Source: Clostridia bacterium (GTDB taxonomy: Bacteria; Bacillota; Clostridia; Saccharofermentanales; Saccharofermentanaceae). From it: 22,065 bases of DNA. This document shows positions 15,480-22,065 of the stretch, in pieces. The position numbers and the translations under genes were made by a program. The stretch lies in the NCBI GenBank assembly GCA_017881645.1, contig JADGQQ010000037.1, positions 1-22,065 on the forward strand, given 5' to 3'. The notes below the pieces were generated by a model. That model was not told the origin of the DNA. It did no database searches and was given only the letters and a program-made list of their open reading frames with translations. Each line of letters begins with the position of its first letter. The first letter of the stretch is position 1.

Positions 15480-16757
15480 TTACGAATAGCACCCGTGCAA
15501 ATATGCGTACACTAAGTCGCCGAGCTGTTTCTGCAGGTCTTTCGCCGTCACGGCATCTGCGCATTCGACAGTGACAGAAAGAACATACGGTTCGTCGGCG
15601 AAAATGAGAGCGGTATCTGTTTCGGATGAAAAAGTTACATTACTGCCTGTTTTGTGACAGACAAGAACGTCTGAGGGAAGACTGCTTCCGACACCCCAAT
15701 CGGAAGAGGCGTGTGCCAGATCGTTGAACAGCGACTGGTAGACAGTCGGATACGACATATATTCCTTGTAGAAGTAGGCAGCATACTTAGCCTGGTCCAG
15801 TGCACAGGAGCGGTTTTTGCCGGACCGCTGCACATGATCAAAATCCGTATAGGTCACCGGAGTACGGAAATCAACAAAATCGCTGATCAGTTTGAGGCTG
15901 TCATTTACAGAGTCAATCCCGTCCATTCTTCGAAGAAGCATTTCGGCAGCGGTATTGTCACTCTGTATTATGGACAATTGGCTCAGCTCGCGGATGTAGT
16001 GCTGTGTCCCGGCGGCGTCATTCTGCAGATTTCCGCTTCCGTCCACTTTGTCTGCGCCAGTAAAGGACATGATCTCGGTAAGTGCGAGAGTGCCTTCACG
16101 AACTTGATCATACAGCATCGTGTTAATCGGCAGATTTATAGCAGCGCCGACGACAAAAGGAGCGGTCTCGTTATAGCCGAATTCTTCGTTGTTTTGCAAA
16201 TTGATATAGTAAAACCCGCATCGGACACCGACCTGTGTGTCAATCAATGTCTGCACATCTTTCTGAAGCGTATGGTAAGCGGAATCCCGGGCTTTGTGAG
16301 ATATCGTCTGCAGGGTTGAAGAAACGGGAATATACACATCGGTTTCCGGCAGGATGGCAGCCGGCCCGGTGCTGGCTGCCGTAGTTTCCGGGGTCTCGGA
16401 AGGTGCCGTCCCGGTCTCGCCGGCCGAGGTGCCGGAAGCTGTGGTGTCCGTTGCGGGGGCAGATGTGTCCGTTGCGGAAGCTGTGGTGTCCGTTGCGGGG
16501 GCAGAGGAAGGATCCGATGAATCGTCTGACGAGGCAGGCGCGGACGTCTGCAGATCTGCCGGTGCAGTGGTTCCGGCAACTGCAGAATCTGTCGGATACA
16601 TGGCATCCATGGCATTCTTCATGATAGATACGCGAATGACAACCATCGCTATGATCAGCAGCAGGATGACAGCGCACAGAAGAAGAATCTGCCGAAGCTG
16701 TCGTTTCTTCTGCACGGAACGTGCTTTGGATATGGAATGCGTTACAGGATTCTTCAT
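15480..16757 (-). CDS. Membrane-anchored class A beta-lactamase-like protein, catalytic residues missing
   Basis: This 425-residue protein has a basic cytoplasmic start, one membrane helix (about 24-44), a Ser/Thr/Ala/Pro-rich linker (about 55-125) and a C-terminal class A beta-lactamase-fold domain outside the cell. The fold is recognisable by FVVGAAINLPINTMLYDQVREGTL, the SDN loop (S266-D267-N268) and the KTG box (369-371). Where active enzymes have Ser-x-x-Lys before I-P-I, this protein has A205-A-I-N208, so both the nucleophile and the general base are absent. No Glu166-type omega-loop motif is seen. It is thus probably a binding or structural protein of the cell wall, not a beta-lactamase, which is inference. 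ATG 16757 follows AAAGGA at a long spacing; a longer frame would overlap the end of fhs. It lies 31 bases after fhs, probably co-transcribed. Confidence 0.82.
   Translation of the reverse strand: MKNPVTHSISKARSVQKKRQLRQILLLCAVILLLIIAMVVIRVSIMKNAMDAMYPTDSAVAGTTAPADLQTSAPASSDDSSDPSSAPATDTTASATDTSAPATDTTASGTSAGETGTAPSETPETTAASTGPAAILPETDVYIPVSSTLQTISHKARDSAYHTLQKDVQTLIDTQVGVRCGFYYINLQNNEEFGYNETAPFVVGAAINLPINTMLYDQVREGTLALTEIMSFTGADKVDGSGNLQNDAAGTQHYIRELSQLSIIQSDNTAAEMLLRRMDGIDSVNDSLKLISDFVDFRTPVTYTDFDHVQRSGKNRSCALDQAKYAAYFYKEYMSYPTVYQSLFNDLAHASSDWGVGSSLPSDVLVCHKTGSNVTFSSETDTALIFADEPYVLSVTVECADAVTAKDLQKQLGDLVYAYLHGCYS
16434..16505. repeat. 42-bp direct repeat in the linker of the beta-lactamase-like gene
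   Basis: A 30-base segment at 16434-16463 recurs exactly at 16476-16505, offset by 42 bases (14 codons). It encodes Thr/Ala/Ser/Pro-rich linker such as ATDTTAS. In-frame expansion or contraction would change only the linker length. Confidence 0.85.
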
Positions 16758-16788
16758 GATGTTATACGATTCCTTTCGCCGGACGGGA

Positions 16789-18465
16789 TCAAAAAAGTCC
16801 TTTGATAATGCCGTCGGCGTCGATATCAATGTCTACGGCAGCGGGTCGGGGAGGAAGCCCCGGCATGGTTACGATGGTGCCTGTCAAAACGACGAGATAC
16901 CCTGCACCCGCTGATAGCCATACATCTCGAACAGTTAACGTGAAATCTGCGGGACGGCCCAGAGATTTTTGATTGTCGGAAAGCGAATACTGGGTTTTTG
17001 CAATACAGATTGGAAGCCCGGAATAACCGGACGACTCAAAAGCCCTGATTTTTTCGAGAGCCTCGGGAAGGATATCGATGCGGGCCGCACCGTAAACTTT
17101 GGAAGCGACTGCCCAAATTTTATCTTCGGTACTGTCGGAAAGTTCGTACATATAATGGGGCACATGTTCATTTGATTCGTCTTCCAATACGGAAAGAACC
17201 TCTTTAGCCAGTTCTTCGCCGCCTGCTCCGCCTTTGGAAAAGACTTCGGCTGGAGCAAAACGGACACCTTTTTCAGCGCAGAGATCCCTCACCAGATCAA
17301 GTTCTTCTTTTGTATCCGTATAGAACTGATTGCTTGCGACGACACAGGGGATGCCGAAAGCCTGCATATTCTCGATATGCTTTTCAAGATTGGAAAAGCC
17401 CGACCGGACGGCATCAAGATTAGGAATCGAAAGATCGGCCTTCTGGATTCCGGCGTTGTATTTGAGAGAGCGCACGGTTGCAACCAGCACAACCGCATTC
17501 GGCCAGATTCCTGCGGTGCGGCATTTGATATCCAGGAATTTCTCGGCACCCAGGTCCGCACCGAAACCGGCTTCCGTAAGAATGATGTCTCCAAGCTTAA
17601 GTGCAATGCGGGTGGCGATGATGCTGTTGCATCCGTGCGATATGTTCGCAAACGGACCGCCGTGAATCAGAACCGGCGTATGCTCGATGGTCTGGACGAG
17701 ATTCGGACAAATCGCGTCCTTCAGAAGAACCGTCATTGCGCCTTCCGCATGCAGCTGACCGGCGGTAAGGAGATTGCCGTCCAGATCATAGGCTATGGCG
17801 ATCCGTGCAAGGCGCTGTTTCAGATCATCCATATCGGCAGCCAGGCAGAGGATTGCCATAACTTCCGATGCAGCGGTTATGGAAAAGACCTCGCGGCGTT
17901 CGACTCCGTTAAAGCCTCCGCCCACTCCGACAACGGTATGCCGCAGTGCGCGGTCGTTCATATCCAGACAGCGCTTCCAGAGGATTCTGTCCTTATCGAT
18001 CTGGAGCGGGTTGCCCTGGAACAGATGGTTGTCAATCATGGCAGCCAGTAAATTGTTTGCCGATGTAACGGCATGCAGGTCTCCGGTAAAATGCAGATTT
18101 ATGTCGTCCATCGGAAGGACCTGCGAAAAACCGCCTCCGGCTGCGCCGCCTTTCACTCCGAAAACAGGGCCGAGGGAGGGTTCGCGAAGAGCCAGAACTG
18201 TCTTTTGGCCCAGCCGGGAAAGCGCCTGCCCCAAACCGATACTGATGGTTGTTTTTCCTTCGCCGGCTGGCGTGGGATTCATTGCGGTGACAAGGACGAG
18301 CTTGCCGTCCGGTACGTTTTCACGTTCTTTGAGGAGTGAAAGAGGGAGTTTTGCCTTGTATCTTCCATAGTAGTCCAGCGACTCTTCTGGGATACAAAGT
18401 TTCCCGGCGATTTCTTTAATCGGAAGCATTTTGGCACTTCGTGCAATTTCAATATCACTTTGCAT
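16789..18465 (-). CDS. fhs: Formate-tetrahydrofolate ligase
   Basis: This enzyme joins formate to tetrahydrofolate with ATP to give 10-formyl-THF, the entry step of the Wood-Ljungdahl methyl branch, and also supplies purine and formyl-Met synthesis. The 558-residue length matches the family. The P-loop TPAGEGKT lies at 65-72, after MQSDIEIARSAKMLPI, and is followed by LREPSLGPVFGVKGGAAGGG, the typical FTHFS segment. The C-terminus has TIVTMPGLPPRPAAVDIDID. ATG 18465 is preceded by AGGGAAGGAT; an upstream open frame of 62 codons lacks family similarity and overlaps the promoter region. Acetogenesis cannot be concluded from this gene alone. Confidence 0.97.
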   Translation of the reverse strand: MQSDIEIARSAKMLPIKEIAGKLCIPEESLDYYGRYKAKLPLSLLKERENVPDGKLVLVTAMNPTPAGEGKTTISIGLGQALSRLGQKTVLALREPSLGPVFGVKGGAAGGGFSQVLPMDDINLHFTGDLHAVTSANNLLAAMIDNHLFQGNPLQIDKDRILWKRCLDMNDRALRHTVVGVGGGFNGVERREVFSITAASEVMAILCLAADMDDLKQRLARIAIAYDLDGNLLTAGQLHAEGAMTVLLKDAICPNLVQTIEHTPVLIHGGPFANISHGCNSIIATRIALKLGDIILTEAGFGADLGAEKFLDIKCRTAGIWPNAVVLVATVRSLKYNAGIQKADLSIPNLDAVRSGFSNLEKHIENMQAFGIPCVVASNQFYTDTKEELDLVRDLCAEKGVRFAPAEVFSKGGAGGEELAKEVLSVLEDESNEHVPHYMYELSDSTEDKIWAVASKVYGAARIDILPEALEKIRAFESSGYSGLPICIAKTQYSLSDNQKSLGRPADFTLTVRDVWLSAGAGYLVVLTGTIVTMPGLPPRPAAVDIDIDADGIIKGLF

Positions 18466-18851
18466 GTTCTTTCGTATCCTTCCCTCTTTGTATCCGCGTC
18501 GTAATCTTTTTTCAGTAGACCATATTAATGAATATTGTAACCTTTTTTCGATCATCTGGGAGGTTTGCCACAGAAAAACCACAATATTTGGCGTATTTTG
18601 TTCACATTGACCACTAGTGCTTGTGTTTTGGGTTGACAATTCATCAATCAATTGTTATAATTCTGTAACAGTAGGCGCGACATAAGTTACTAACAAATTC
18701 TAAGTATAGGACATGAACCGACGTCCGGCAAGTAGCAGACTTTGGACCGGGCGGAAGAAGAATTTTCATTGCTTGAAGTCGCTTTACTTGTTGAATCTGC
18801 CGTTCTCATATGGCAGCCCTCGACAAAATATCATGTACGGAGGTGCGGAAC
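18466..18851. other. Divergent intergenic region between fhs and veg
   Basis: This gene-free stretch holds promoters in both directions. For fhs a weak pair is visible on the minus strand (TCGAAA at 18551-18546, 18 bases, TAATAT at 18527-18522). For veg a perfect consensus promoter lies at 18633-18661, followed by a leader of about 184 bases. Within the leader CTGCC (near 18798) and GGCAG (18811-18815) can pair, and CCGG repeats near 18724 and 18748 could close a larger structure. I recognise no known riboswitch or T-box motif. Confidence 0.5.
18633..18661 (+). promoter_or_regulatory. Perfect consensus sigma-A promoter of veg
   Basis: TTGACA (18633-18638), a 17-base spacer and TATAAT (18656-18661) match consensus at all twelve positions. 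B. subtilis veg is likewise known for one of the strongest vegetative promoters. Transcription should start near 18668. Confidence 0.9.
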
Positions 18852-19118
18852 GTGATTGTGAAAACAGACCTAGACGCATGCAAGCGTGATCTTGAGAATT
18901 TTATCGGCAGAAGAATCAGACTTACATCTAACGGCGGCAGGAAACGCACGATTATCCATGAAGGCGTACTCGACCATTGTTACCCCAATGTTTTTACCGT
19001 TCGGTGCAATCGCAAAGGTGCAAATGTTTGTCAGGAAGTCATTTCCTACAGTTATGTAGACATCCTCACAAAGGTAGTTGAAATCGCAGTAGCCAGTGCG
19101 GTCGTAAGTGCCGGCTGA
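18852..19118 (+). CDS. veg: Veg family protein
   Basis: This 88-residue basic cytoplasmic protein matches the Veg family of Firmicutes. It has LENFIGRRIRLTSNGGRKRT, IIHEGVLDHCYPNVFTVRC and the hallmark VISYSYVDILTKVVEI. In B. subtilis Veg is abundant and linked to biofilm-gene derepression and spore germination; its molecular action is not settled. I place the start at GTG 18852 because GGAGGTG (18839-18845) lies 6-8 bases before it and the product then has the family length (86 in B. subtilis). An in-frame ATG at 18810 lacks such a site. A terminator follows after 41 bases. Confidence 0.92.
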   Translation: MIVKTDLDACKRDLENFIGRRIRLTSNGGRKRTIIHEGVLDHCYPNVFTVRCNRKGANVCQEVISYSYVDILTKVVEIAVASAVVSAG

Positions 19119-19127
19119 GACATTAGG

Positions 19128-19156
19128 ATGACCCTGGCGTAAATTGGTGTTAAGAT
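19128..19156 (+). promoter_or_regulatory. Candidate promoter of ispE
   Basis: ATGACC (19128-19133) and TAAGAT (19151-19156) are 17 bases apart, four of six matches each. The start would fall near 19163, inside the terminator hairpin, so ispE could be transcribed without crossing a complete terminator. Confidence 0.35.
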
Positions 19157-19159
19157 AAG

Positions 19160-19193
19160 AACCATCTGTACAGTGCGTACAGGTGGTTTTTTT
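19160..19193 (+). terminator. Intrinsic terminator between veg and ispE
   Basis: AACCATCTGTAC (19160-19171) pairs with GTACAGGTGGTT (19177-19188) with one T-G wobble and a 5-base loop, followed by seven T residues. It ends one base before the ispE ribosome-binding site. Confidence 0.85.
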
Positions 19194-19208
19194 AAGGGAG
19201 TGAAGCGC

Positions 19209-20132
19209 ATGTCAGTATTCGAGGAAAAAATTCGGGCGTATGCAAAAATCAACCTGTTTCTTCGTATATGCGGAAAACGTGAGGACGGATACCATCTATT
19301 GTCCACACTTATGCAGTCGGTGTCTCTGTTCGACGAAATCACCGTACGTTGTTCCGACAGCGCTGCCGCGGACGGATTCGAACCCGGTATTGCACTCTCA
19401 ACCAATATCGGCTACCTTCCGAATAATGCAAAAAATACAGCATACAAAGCGGCACGGGCGTTTCTGGATGCTTTGGGCAAAAAAGATATTTCGGTTACCA
19501 TTCATATCCGGAAACAAATCCCCACGCAGGCCGGTCTGGGCGGAGGAAGCACGGATGCCGCGGCTGTCCTTGCGGCTCTTTCACATATGTTCCCGGGTAC
19601 GGTGCAGCGTGATGAACTGTTTGCGATTGCGGCCGGTATCGGTGCGGACGTTCCGTTCTGCATGGACGGGGGGACGCAGATGTGTGAAGGAATCGGTGAC
19701 ATTCTTACTCCGGCAGCCAGTCTCAGCGGTGTTCCGATTCTTCTGATCAAGCCGCCCTGCGGCATTTCAACACCCCGTGCATTCGCGAAATATGATGAAA
19801 AGCCAATCCTGCACGTTGAATCGGATGCGGGAAAAGCGGCTGTCGAACGCCTGCGGCAAAACACTCCGGGTGCGAATCCGGTTTCGAAGATAACAGATGC
19901 TGCACCTTATCTCTATAACGATCTCGAATCTGTCGCCGAAGCTGAATTTCCCGTTCTTGCCGAAATACGGACGTTTTTGGTGAAGCAGGGAGCGATTTTT
20001 GCCGGAATGAGCGGTTCCGGAAGTACGGTGTTCGGCATATTTGCCGACAAGGAAAAGAGGGATGCCGCAAGACGCCGCGCCGGCGATTTTGCAGGGAAGG
20101 AATTCGTGCTTTTTTCCGGAGAATTGGTATAA
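19209..20132 (+). CDS. ispE: 4-diphosphocytidyl-2-C-methyl-D-erythritol kinase
   Basis: IspE phosphorylates CDP-methylerythritol with ATP in the MEP route to isoprenoid precursors. This 307-residue GHMP kinase starts with AYAKINLFLRICGKREDGYH, containing the catalytic Lys13. The ATP loop is PTQAGLGGGSTDAAA (about 105-119, catalytic Asp116), and the C-terminal motif GMSGSGSTVFGIF is present. ATG 19209 is chosen because AAGGGAG (19194-19200) lies 8 bases upstream; the in-frame ATG at 19173 falls inside the terminator stem. It lies between veg and rpmH, each with its own strong promoter, so it appears to be a single-gene unit. In B. subtilis ispE also follows veg, with sspF in between. Confidence 0.95.
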   Translation: MSVFEEKIRAYAKINLFLRICGKREDGYHLLSTLMQSVSLFDEITVRCSDSAAADGFEPGIALSTNIGYLPNNAKNTAYKAARAFLDALGKKDISVTIHIRKQIPTQAGLGGGSTDAAAVLAALSHMFPGTVQRDELFAIAAGIGADVPFCMDGGTQMCEGIGDILTPAASLSGVPILLIKPPCGISTPRAFAKYDEKPILHVESDAGKAAVERLRQNTPGANPVSKITDAAPYLYNDLESVAEAEFPVLAEIRTFLVKQGAIFAGMSGSGSTVFGIFADKEKRDAARRRAGDFAGKEFVLFSGELV

Positions 20133-20209
20133 TTCGGACAGAAACCGGCTGTTTTATGATGTTTGCATTCGACAATTGACATATACCTGAGATTCGGCCG
20201 GGATCGCTG

Positions 20210-20239
20210 TTGACAGATTGCCTTCCGCGCCTGTATAAT
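20210..20239 (+). promoter_or_regulatory. Consensus promoter of the rpmH-rnpA-yidD block
   Basis: TTGACA (20210-20215) and TATAAT (20234-20239) are both perfect, with an 18-base spacer. The start would be near 20246, inside the first arm of an inverted repeat, about 70 bases before rpmH. Confidence 0.85.
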
Positions 20240-20242
20240 TCT

Positions 20243-20272
20243 ATCGCTATTCGTATCGTTATTTATAGCGAT
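20243..20272. repeat. Inverted repeat at the rpmH transcription start
   Basis: ATCGCTAT (20243-20250) and ATAGCGAT (20265-20272) are exact inverted copies around 14 bases. The first arm covers the predicted +1. It could be an operator, or if transcribed from slightly upstream a 5' hairpin. Confidence 0.6.
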
Positions 20273-20315
20273 GTTTAAGATGAAAAATCCACGCAACAAT
20301 GGAGGTTGAACCCAT

Positions 20316-20450
20316 ATGAAGATGACTTATCAGCCCAAAAAACGCACAAGATCCAAGGTGCACGGTTTTCGGACACGCATGAGCACAAAAGCCGGCAGAG
20401 ACGTACTCAAGAGAAGAAGATTAAAGGGAAGAAAGAGTCTTACAACGTAA
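20316..20450 (+). CDS. rpmH: 50S ribosomal protein L34
   Basis: This 44-residue highly basic protein is L34 of the large ribosomal subunit. It reads MKMTYQPKKRTRSKVHGFRT, then RMSTKAGRDVLKRRRLKGRK and SLTT; the QPKKR, HGFR-RM and GR-VL-RRR-KGR signatures are complete. GGAGG (20301-20305) precedes the ATG by 10 bases. It begins the usual rpmH-rnpA-yidD-yidC order and has a consensus promoter. A terminator-like hairpin overlaps its stop codon. Confidence 0.98.
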   Translation: MKMTYQPKKRTRSKVHGFRTRMSTKAGRDVLKRRRLKGRKSLTT

Positions 20451-20475
20451 GGACCACCCGGTGGTCCTTATTTTT
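20449..20475 (+). terminator. Terminator or attenuator between rpmH and rnpA
   Basis: AAGGACCA (20449-20456) and TGGTCCTT (20462-20469) form an 8-bp perfect stem with a 5-base loop, followed by A and five T residues. It begins in the rpmH stop codon. As no promoter is obvious before rnpA, partial termination could set the high L34 to low RnpA ratio. Confidence 0.75.
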
Positions 20476-20558
20476 ACGCCCTGCATTCATTTGCTTACAT
20501 GCAATGGAAACAGAGCGGAAAATCTCTTTTTCAAATCAGCAGGGAGTTGTGACGGTCT

Positions 20559-20942
20559 TTGAAAATAACAGAACCGCTTCGATTTAATTATGAATTCGCG
20601 CGCGTATACAAGCGCGGTATTTATGTATCCGGCCGGTATCTTGTTATGCATGTGTTTCAGCGGACCGCGCGCACCAGCCGGGGCAGAGTTCCTGTACCGC
20701 AGGGCGTGAACCGGATCGGTGTGACCGGAAGCCGCAAAATCAAAGGTGCTGTCAAACGGAACAGGGCGAAGAGACTTCTTCGTGAAAGTTACCGTCTGAT
20801 GGAGCCGGAGATACAGTCCGGATATGACGTCATTCTGATGATGAAGGACCTCGAACAGTTCCCGGAATTTTTGCAGGTCCAAAAAGAGATGAAGAGTCTC
20901 TTCAAGAGGGCCGGACTGTTGAACGCAGGTGATACGAAGTGA
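20559..20942 (+). CDS. rnpA: Ribonuclease P protein component
   Basis: RnpA is the protein cofactor of RNase P, which matures the 5' end of tRNAs. The 127-residue product starts KITEPLRFNYEFARVYKRG, the usual N-terminal pattern, and has the RNR signature KGAVKRNRAKRLLRESYR, then YDVILMMKD. The start is TTG at 20559; GGGAG (20542-20546) is 12 bases away, which is long, and suggests modest translation. The stop TGA overlaps the GTG start of yidD by three bases, so translation is probably coupled. The terminator-like stem after rpmH lies 84 bases upstream. Confidence 0.95.
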   Translation: MKITEPLRFNYEFARVYKRGIYVSGRYLVMHVFQRTARTSRGRVPVPQGVNRIGVTGSRKIKGAVKRNRAKRLLRESYRLMEPEIQSGYDVILMMKDLEQFPEFLQVQKEMKSLFKRAGLLNAGDTK

Positions 20943-21151
20943 TCAGCCGTCTTTTTATTTGGCTCATCCGCGGATATCAGAAATATATTTCTCCTGCACT
21001 GCCGTCATCCTGCAAGTACCGCCCGACCTGCTCTGAGTATGCGATCGATGCAGTTGCAAAATACGGTGCCTTCAAAGGGTTCTTTATGGCAGTCTGGCGT
21101 ATTCTGCGCTGCAATCCCTTCAGCAAGGGCGGATATGACCCGGTAAAATAG
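20939..21151 (+). CDS. yidD: Membrane protein insertion efficiency factor YidD
   Basis: This 70-residue peripheral membrane protein is YidD. It has an amphipathic N-terminus (ISRLFIWLIRGYQKYISPAL), the SCKYRPTCSEYAIDAV core with two of the three conserved Cys, and the C-terminal RILRCNPFSKGGYDPV. YidD helps Sec/YidC-dependent insertion of inner-membrane proteins. The start is GTG at 20939, overlapping the end of rnpA. yidC follows after 87 bases, which contain a separate promoter candidate. Confidence 0.96.
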   Translation: MISRLFIWLIRGYQKYISPALPSSCKYRPTCSEYAIDAVAKYGAFKGFFMAVWRILRCNPFSKGGYDPVK

Positions 21152-21181
21152 GCGATAGGATATCTTCATACACGCCGCATA

Positions 21182-21190
21182 TGGTATACT
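21182..21190 (+). promoter_or_regulatory. Extended -10 promoter candidate for yidC
   Basis: TGGTATACT is an extended -10 element (TG, one base, TATACT) 48 bases before the yidC ATG. No convincing -35 box is seen. The leader contains a 5-bp hairpin with a GCAA tetraloop, CAGAC-GCAA-GTCTG (21206-21219), just before the ribosome-binding site. Confidence 0.45.
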
Positions 21191-21238
21191 GCTTTTAGCT
21201 ATTTTCAGACGCAAGTCTGCATCATTAAGGAGTAACGA

Positions 21239-22065
21239 ATGATTTACACCGCTGTCCCCTTGTATCTGGTTACTTTGGTCAACCCGCTCAACACGCTGTT
21301 CGGTTGGCTGACACGAATTTTCTTTGAATTCTTCGGAAGCTACGGTCTTGCGATTATCGCACTGACAATTGTAATCCGCGGCCTTCTGATTCCGTTGAAT
21401 GTTCACTCGCAGAGAGCCATGATCAAGCAGCAGGCACTTTCGTCCCAGCAGGCGGAGATTCGGCGCAAGTATCCGGATGACAAGAAGAAACAGCAGGAGG
21501 AAGTTGCCAAGCTTCTCAGCCAGAACGGCGCACAGTCTTTCGGCGGATGTATTCTCCCGTTTGTGCAGCTGATCTTTATCTACCCGATTTTTTCCGTTGT
21601 CCGCGGTCCGCTTCGTTATCTGGGTCAGGTTTCCGATTCCAATCTGAAAAACCTCGCAAAGTTATTTCATGATAAGGGCATCATTTCGAGTTCAGCAATG
21701 AGCCAGGCCGTATCGAATAATATTCCGCTTCTTAAAGAACTGCAGAATAATACGTTATTGCTCCAGGAATCGGTCAGCAAAGGATTTATCAAGATGGGTC
21801 AGTTGATTGACATGAACTTTATGGGCGTCAATCTGTCCCTGACCCCGCAATATAAACCGGACGTTCTTTTTGGAGCGAATCGCGCCGAATACTTACCGCT
21901 GCTTCTCATTCCTGTTTTTGTGCTCCTGACAACCCTTGTTCAGATGCGGGTCGCCAATGTACTGAAGCCGAATTACAGAGAAGACAAAGAGGCGAAAGAA
22001 CGGGCGAAGCTTAATCCGGCCCGCTCCACACAGGTTCCCGAAAACACCATGGAAAACACGATGAA
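21239..22065 (+). CDS. yidC: Membrane protein insertase YidC/Oxa1 family, 3' end outside window
   Basis: The visible 275 codons encode the N-terminal and central part of a YidC/OxaA/SpoIIIJ insertase, which inserts membrane proteins alone or with SecYEG. The first membrane segment after a short amphipathic stretch is GSYGLAIIALTIVIRGLLIP, with the groove arginine R47. A cytoplasmic hairpin follows (QRAMIKQQALSSQQAEIRRK to about residue 98), then FGGCILPFVQLIFIYPIF. A long external loop leads to MGVNLSL (about 197) and the helix LPLLLIPVFVLLTTLVQM. There is no lipobox at the N-terminus, unlike B. subtilis SpoIIIJ. AAGGAG (21228-21233) sits 6 bases before the ATG. The gene runs off the right edge. 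Confidence 0.95.
   Translation, partial: MIYTAVPLYLVTLVNPLNTLFGWLTRIFFEFFGSYGLAIIALTIVIRGLLIPLNVHSQRAMIKQQALSSQQAEIRRKYPDDKKKQQEEVAKLLSQNGAQSFGGCILPFVQLIFIYPIFSVVRGPLRYLGQVSDSNLKNLAKLFHDKGIISSSAMSQAVSNNIPLLKELQNNTLLLQESVSKGFIKMGQLIDMNFMGVNLSLTPQYKPDVLFGANRAEYLPLLLIPVFVLLTTLVQMRVANVLKPNYREDKEAKERAKLNPARSTQVPENTMENTM

Noticed and set aside
18466..18651. 62-codon upstream extension of the fhs frame
   Set aside because: Family members start near MQSDIEIA; the extension covers the promoter region and lacks similarity to the family.
20133..20315. oriC or DnaA-box cluster before rpmH
   Set aside because: I looked for TTATCCACA-like boxes on both strands and saw none; the region is explained by promoter and inverted repeat.
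20306..20587. 93-codon frame overlapping rpmH
   Set aside because: It is a shadow of rpmH in another frame and crosses the terminator; L34 is unmistakable in its own frame.

Overview
The window looks like chromosomal DNA from a Gram-positive anaerobe of the Clostridia (Eubacteriales), roughly half GC. The evidence is a Veg-family protein, DivIC, RqcP, a Firmicutes-type rpmH-rnpA-yidD-yidC block, near-consensus sigma-A promoters, strong GGAGG ribosome-binding sites, a formate-tetrahydrofolate ligase and a very large [FeFe]-hydrogenase. I cannot name the genus. I see no insertion sequence, prophage, CRISPR array, tRNA or rRNA.

Layout. At 1-333 there is no gene, but a near-consensus promoter drives an orphan ten-helix FtsX/MacB-type ABC permease (334-2784), which is closed by a terminator. 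At 3069-7482 is a two-gene operon: a 1149-residue [FeFe]-hydrogenase fused to a GltD-like flavoprotein, then a methylenetetrahydrofolate-reductase-like protein, ending in a terminator that overlaps the stop codon. At 7595-9985, minus strand, are three separate accessory genes: a single-domain rhodanese, a zinc-ribbon/HD protein, and a metzincin-like protease without a signal peptide. From 10039 divergent promoters point back to the protease and forward to a leader, an 85-codon gene, mazG and rqcP, followed by divIC with its own promoter. divIC converges on recR with a 4-base stop overlap.

The minus-strand housekeeping run from 18465 down to 12222 is fhs, a membrane-anchored class A beta-lactamase-like protein without its catalytic Ser and Lys, the SRP RNA, dnaX, ybaB and recR. 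A consensus promoter at 18633-18661 fires the other way into a long leader and veg, then ispE. The rpmH-rnpA-yidD-yidC block runs off the right edge.

How the genes fit together. The hydrogenase and the reductase-like protein are probably co-transcribed and may link H2, NAD(P)H and ferredoxin redox to one-carbon metabolism; fhs about 9 kb away fits the same folate pathway. dnaX-ybaB-recR is a replication and recombination operon. mazG-rqcP-divIC is the Bacillus yabN-yabO-divIC neighbourhood without the sporulation genes yabP and yabQ. rpmH to yidC is the usual oriC-flanking block, but ispE rather than dnaA lies before it. The points I find most unusual are the degenerate C-terminal domain of the hydrogenase, the probable beta-lactamase pseudoenzyme, the in-frame stop at codon 3 behind a strong ribosome-binding site at 10142, the cytoplasmic metzincin-like protein and the long veg leader.
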